From: Eutypella sp. D-1
Taxonomy: Eukaryota; Ascomycota; Sordariomycetes; Xylariales; Diatrypaceae
Direction: 5' to 3'
NCBI GenBank assembly: GCA_023313575.1
Contig: JAJTTP010000028.1
Location: 291,693 to 355,692, forward strand
Length of the DNA: 64,000 nt
Below, one piece after another: positions 59,200-64,000 of this stretch; positions within the stretch are counted from its first letter, which is position 1; each line of letters opens with the position of its first letter. The notes under the pieces are model-generated. The model saw only the letters and a list, made by a program, of their open reading frames with translations, did not search any database and was not told the origin of the DNA. The translations under genes were made by a program, and so were the position numbers.

Positions 59200-62100
59200 T
59201 TCGAGTACACCCATGAGACGGGACAAAGGGCCGGAAGCCTCGGGTTTTCCTCCTGCCCGAATCAACCAGATTGATGCTCACCCAGTCAAGTATCAGAACT
59301 GACGAATAGCATCCTACTAGAAGATACTCATTTAGGGAATTGAAAATGCTACATTTTTGTTTCAAGAAGGCTCCCCCATTATTGAACCATCAACTACCGA
59401 TAGGCCAGACAAACCTACGCCGGAGCGACCCGTCTGAAGAAACGGCGTCCCGGTTATGCTCTCGTATTTGTATCTAGCCCCACACACGAGCACCTGCGGT
59501 AGCCGTCAACGTCGCATGGCCGCATGATTTCCGATGTTACAGGCGAGACTTACCACGAAAAGCTTCAGTACAAACCACTTGTTTGCTGATTTAAAGGCAT
59601 TCCAGTTGAGCTATTTATCTCTCGATCATAGAAATTGCTGTCGGCATCATCCGCCGATGGCATCTAACGAGTAACTTTAGCTGGTGATAAATGTGTCCAT
59701 GTAATTTGTCCACCGAATGCTTAGCATTACAGAGATAGACAAGTTTCGCTAGGACAGGCCTCGGAAATTCATATAAGCTGTCAGAAAAGCTATCGTAAAT
59801 CCTCGACCAGGGGTACTTCCACCTTTCCTAAGAGCCGGCCAGCACCAACGTCTTTAAGCGAGATCAAGATTTAGCTCAGTGCTACAAACTGCTAAAAGAC
59901 CGGCCTTAAAGCATCCGTCTGTAATAAGGCACAACAACGCGGCAAATGTGCAAAGACTAGTCATCGGGACGGAGACTCTCAGGCTGTCGAGCCTAAGTGT
60001 GTTCTGTATAAAGGCCTACATAAGTTGCTCAGTCGAAACTGTCGGGTGCTGTAACTCCATATAACTTCTAATGCGTACATATAATCTCTGCATTCCACAG
60101 CTCGATGTACGGAAATGTGTTATGATATAGATAAGCATGATAAACAATAAGCACTTGCAGGAATATGCAGTTCTGGCGGTAGATAAGCCATATGCATCAA
60201 GTGTTATCGGAATCAAAGATGACGCCGGACAGTCGCAGAGACTGAACGAGATTTATAGCGTTAAAAGACATTAGATGCAGTTTCTAAGTTAAGGCATGAG
60301 TTCAAGACATTTAGCCGGGTACTGGATCATGCTTGGCAACTTAAAAAGCACCTCTGCTCAGCAGAAGCGACACATAGAGTTCTTGAGCTCAGATCTCGAA
60401 ATGTCCAGTGCGCTAATTGTTAGAATAGGGATTCTCTCCATTTCCAACACCAATTGCCAGCCCCCTTAGCTTACTGCAGGCCCATGATATCGATCATTTG
60501 CTTTTCTCCAGGACTGGCACAACGACACGTAAGGGATTTACTACCCCGCAGTGAGGTAAGTGGGCAGCTCTCGTATTCAAACGAGTAGACAGCGGGCGCA
60601 AACTGTCCGGCTCCTGCCGAAACTACAATTGACTCTGCTACCTAAGCTTTTTGTTAGATATCGCCTGGATAGGCGCTTCGACCCGAGGTATTCCACTCAG
60701 TTAGAGAGAACGCTAAGTGGAACCAACACAGTTAGTTTGACGGAACTCACTGCAGCACCACGCATGTCCCACACTCTCACAATGATCCTGGCTCCCCACA
60801 AGCGCCCCTATCACAACGTGCCCTTTGCTGAGCGAACATTACGGGACCAACGGGCGCATTCTAACCTTAAATCGAAACGTCGGCACATGCCGAGCGGTTT
60901 CCTCCAATTAAATACAAGGTGCTTGAGGCATATATCTGACTACTTCTATACATGAATCGCTCGTCGGCCCGAATATGGACTGCTGGCTAATAATTAATGA
61001 TGAATATCTATCTCTCCATTACGAACGGCATCAACCGTATCGTCTGCTTCCCAGTGGCTATGATATTCGACATTCAGTAATCGAGGCGAGGCGATCACGC
61101 CATTAAAGCCTCCTAAACATTTAGCTTACTTGTAGGTAAGGCGGCAGTCCTGGTAGGGGCGACCCTAGCCCAACGGTATCTGGACGGTGCCACCGGTCTC
61201 ATGCCAGACTGTAGAACTTAGATTTTACAACATCATTACCACCATTAATACCATCTTTTTAAAATCAGTCCTGCTGGTAAACCGCTGCGAATTAATTTCT
61301 ACACTTCGCTCCATTTTCTACTAAAGCTTAGGGAGTACCATACTTTCCATCTCCCTGGACTCAGCGTGGAAAAAAGAAAAAGAAATCGCTTACTCGGCTG
61401 GGGGGTGGGGGGGGGGGGCTAAATAGTAGAGTTAAGAACGCCTCTGTCGAGGTGTTATATAACTTGAGCCATAAAAGGCGGAAAAAACCTTTCCTGACTG
61501 TAATGCGAGGTCGTAACGATAAGGATGATAAGCGTCGAGGATTAAGTGAGTCTTATAATCCACTCGCTATACCAACGTTTTCTGTCTTTGTGAGTGATTA
61601 TTAGAATGACTTTCTTTAAAGCGGGTATTGAGTTTAAATCAGAGGAGTCTCTAAACGGGGAGCTCATGCGGCGGTCTCCGTCGTTTCGCTGGCTGTGTTC
61701 TGATCTGAAACTGCAAGAATAAGTGTTATCTTAAAGCCTTAAGGTTCAGGATGAGGTTGCGACTGAGACTCATCGAGAATGAAAGAAAACGACTTAGCTA
61801 GCATCAGGTTAAGTAGAGGGTGCTGACGAAGAGTGGCGTACGACACGTGCTAGTAGATAAACACTTGATTTGGGCTTGTCTAGACCTCTACCCAGACTAA
61901 ACCTCCTAGCGCCAAGCAACAGTTCCAGACTCCACCATTTCATATTGAAGGGCGGAAGGGTACCCTTAGATACGTGTCGTAATGAATAATATGGCATTTT
62001 CCATCGTCGGTTACGGATGGGTGATGTTGCCGAAGGGTATCTCAACTGATCTTATGCATTACTAAGCGCCTAGGAGGTTCTGCCGTTAAGGTTGTAGTAA

Positions 62101-62690
62101 TATCGAAGCTTATGGGCTGAGAAGGTATAAGAAGAGAACATGAGAAAGTGGGTTAAGGATAGGTTTATTAACACGAACTTGGCTAGAAAGACACGGACGT
62201 CTGACATTGAAGAAGACGGGGGGGTTCAAAATGACTGAGTCACTAGATGAACCTTTTTTAAAGCTCCATGTAGGTATCGCAGATGCAAAGCCGACGTGCC
62301 TCTCCTCTCAGCCTTCTTGTCTAAGCTCAAACTAGCATCACGTTGGGGAGGACACCGTCGTCAAGCCCTTTAGGAAAGGCAACCCTAGGCTGATGGCCAT
62401 ACGTCACAAGCAATTGACATTTAGCTTCCATGCTTTGTTGTCTCAGAGCGTGGCCCACCGCAGTCTGATGTTTGTAATAGATTCTTAATTGATCAGTACG
62501 GGGTATGGGATTGAATTCATGCGCCAGTGTGTTGAGAATTGTTAGGGATAAATCTTTGAAATATAGACTGCGATTCCGTGCGCTGTCTACGTTTTATCTC
62601 ATCCTCTATCATCATCAAGCCTTCTTGTGTCTTGTTTGCTGTCAAGACTGGCGTGACTACTCCCTCACCCAAGTCTCATCTTGCCAGCTT
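59200..62690. other. Gene-poor stretch, no gene seen
   Basis: About 3.5 kb of moderate composition with only short frames and no domain, MITE or LTR recognised. A G-rich run (about G6-T-G12) lies at 61402-61420. Possibly old degraded DNA. Confidence 0.4.
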
Positions 62691-62697
62691 GGGCGTA

Positions 62698-63339
62698 TTT
62701 CTTGATAGTTCTGGCTGCTTTTGGACACCGGAGTCTCGCATCGTGCGCGCATGGCACCCATATCGATCCCCGTGTCGTGAAGAACGTCGTGGACGATCCC
62801 AAGTTTAGTTACGACGCCACGACGGTATAAGTCGCCTTGTTAGCCCCCCCCCCCCCACAACCCGAGTTCGGGCTACAACTGTGTTTGCCTGATGTAAGTC
62901 TCTTCGCAGCATTGAAGCAGGTTTACGAAAGCTCGTCTTATGGTGCTAATCGTCTCGTTCCGTAGGGCCCGGCCAACTGGCATTGTCTTGACTCGGAAGA
63001 CCAGTCCTTAATCAACTTAGGGTCTAAGAACTTTGATCTTATTCCTGCTTCTGAACTAAGGATTGATATTCCCGACTTCGAAAAGGCGCCGAGTTTAGAA
63101 ACCTTAGTACCACAGTCGAGATTGTGACAGAGGGTTTAGGAGGCAGATTGGCATTCAACGGTACCGACTACTTATTAAATCAGTTTCACTTCCATTTCCT
63201 AAGCGAGCATCTCCATAATGGAACAAGTACAGCTATGGAGATGCATATGGTCTCGGCTAACCAGGAGGAAGAGGAAAAGGAAAAGATCGTTATCATGGGA
63301 GTTTCCATTAACCTAGATGACAGGTCCCTTATAACATAG
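62698..63339 (+). pseudogene. Secreted alpha-carbonic anhydrase, degenerate and truncated
   Basis: Plus strand: a hydrophobic leader (AYFLIVLAAFG) without ATG, then SCAHGTHIDPR and DDPKFSYDATT to a donor at 62824/62825. The intron runs to 62965 and carries a C12 run. Exon 2 reads GPANWHCLD, then shifts frame near 63085-63095 and continues STTVEIVTEGLGG, NQFHFHFLSEH (two zinc His) and AMEMHMVSANQ (third zinc His), stopping at 63339. The family converts CO2 and bicarbonate; the zinc triad is preserved but the start is lost, a frameshift is present and the C-terminal half is absent. Last gene before the telomere. Confidence 0.82.
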
Positions 63340-63359
63340 TACGGGAGAAAAGCTGGCAG

Positions 63360-63787
63360 TAAAAGGTCGCCTTTAAGGTCCTTTTAAAAAAATATTACCA
63401 TACCTTTTACAGTTGTTATAATAGTTTTAAACTTAGTAAGCAAGATTATAAACTTAAGCGATACCATTTATATAAAGCTATTAAAAATAAATAAAGTAGC
63501 GTTTTATATTTCTTTAAGCTTTTTTTAATCATAAATATTATTTTAACTTTAAAAAGATTAAATTAATAACCATTTTTATATTTAAACCTTTTTACGTTTA
63601 TAATTTTAAATCGCGACGCGTTTTAATATAAACTTTAAATTTTAAATTATAAAAAGATAACCTTTAAACCTTTAAGCTTAAAGGTTATTAATTAACGCTT
63701 GGTTTTTAACCGGTAATTAATTATTACTAATTATTACATAAAATTTACCGGGTTTAATTATATTTAAATTCATTAAATAAAAATATT
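63360..63787. other. AT-rich RIPed DNA next to the telomere
   Basis: About 430 bp of AT-rich DNA with spared CpG, as in the large retroelement blocks. Not aligned to any other copy here. It joins the telomere directly. Confidence 0.6.
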
Positions 63788-64000
63788 TTAGGGTTAGGGT
63801 TAGGGTTAGGGTTAGGGTTAGGGTTAGGGTTAGGGTTAGGGTTAGGGTTAGGGTTAGGGTTAGGGTTAGGGTTAGGGTTAGGGTTAGGGTTAGGGTTAGG
63901 GTTAGGGTTAGGGTTAGGGTTAGGGTTAGGGTTAGGGTTAGGGTTAGGGTTAGGGTTAGGGTTAGGGTTAGGGTTAGGGTTGGGTTAGGGTTAGGGTTAG
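63788..64000 (+). repeat. Telomere repeat (TTAGGG)n
   Basis: About 35 tandem TTAGGG units running 5'->3' toward the end of the window, as expected for a right chromosome end. One variant unit, TTGGG, lies at about 63979-63983. Confidence 0.99.

Noticed and set aside
60560..60955. 131-codon plus-strand frame
   Set aside because: Composition and lack of any motif look random; no intron or neighbouring exon supports it.
61140..61215. Possible tRNA-like fold near GGTAGGGGCGACCCTAGCC
   Set aside because: No T-loop or acceptor-stem match could be drawn; not a tRNA.

Overview
The window is the right end of a chromosome of a filamentous ascomycete (Pezizomycotina, most likely a Sordariomycete; the species cannot be fixed from sequence alone). 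It ends in about 213 bp of TTAGGG telomere repeat. Genes have short GT-AG introns of 54-152 nt. Gene families typical of these fungi are present: a HET domain, cytochromes P450, a highly reducing PKS, SNG1/DUF3533, a fungal PD-(D/E)XK family and a coiled-coil/kinase-like protein. Two large and two small AT-rich blocks show the signature of repeat-induced point mutation (RIP): CpA/TpG almost gone, CpG kept, and wrecked retrotransposon reading frames still readable through the stops.

Layout. 1-1092: 3' end of a RIPed Ty1/copia element, abutting a HET gene that has lost its start (1093-2817). 3.2-15.6 kb: three hAT-like MITEs with 8-bp target duplications, a frameshifted methyltransferase, a GC-rich island, a small secreted-protein gene, a solo LTR, a peptide-transporter (POT) pseudogene and an intact P450. 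15.7-21.3 kb: an SNG1-type membrane protein with an early stop and a coiled-coil/kinase-like gene split at a G9 run. 21.5-23.5 kb: inverted-repeat elements and an AT-hook gene fragment. 23.9-32.5 kb: a RIPed copia block carrying two solo LTRs and a short nested LTR element. 32.5-40.8 kb: a broken HR-PKS (CMeT relic-ER-KR), a broken SDR, an intact APH-family phosphotransferase and an intact P450, which look like the remains of a secondary-metabolite cluster. 41.2-42.6 kb: a gene interrupted by an 818-bp TRIM element. 42.63-49.05 kb: a second RIPed copia element, same family as at position 1, containing a third solo LTR and abutting a zinc-finger pseudogene. 50.9-59.2 kb: the healthiest stretch, with a PD-(D/E)XK protein, an NAD-dependent epimerase-like protein, a proline iminopeptidase-like hydrolase and a small cysteine-rich secreted protein. 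59.2-62.7 kb: no gene seen. 62.7-63.3 kb: an alpha-carbonic anhydrase pseudogene, then RIPed DNA and telomere.

The pattern that ties the window together is decay driven by repeats. Six in-frame stops in four broken genes (POT x3, PKS, zinc finger, AT-hook) are at positions where Gln codons are expected, as CpA->TpA change would produce, and the gene truncations fall at LTR ends. Intact genes (two P450s, the phosphotransferase, epimerase, peptidase, PD-(D/E)XK protein and two small secreted proteins) sit between the decaying blocks. I found no CRISPR-like arrays, rRNA or convincing tRNA. I see no clearly new multi-gene system. The most distinctive items are the TRIM insertion with perfect target duplication, the solo-LTR series, the Q-to-stop series, the P450 with an atypical I-helix and the six-cysteine secreted protein.
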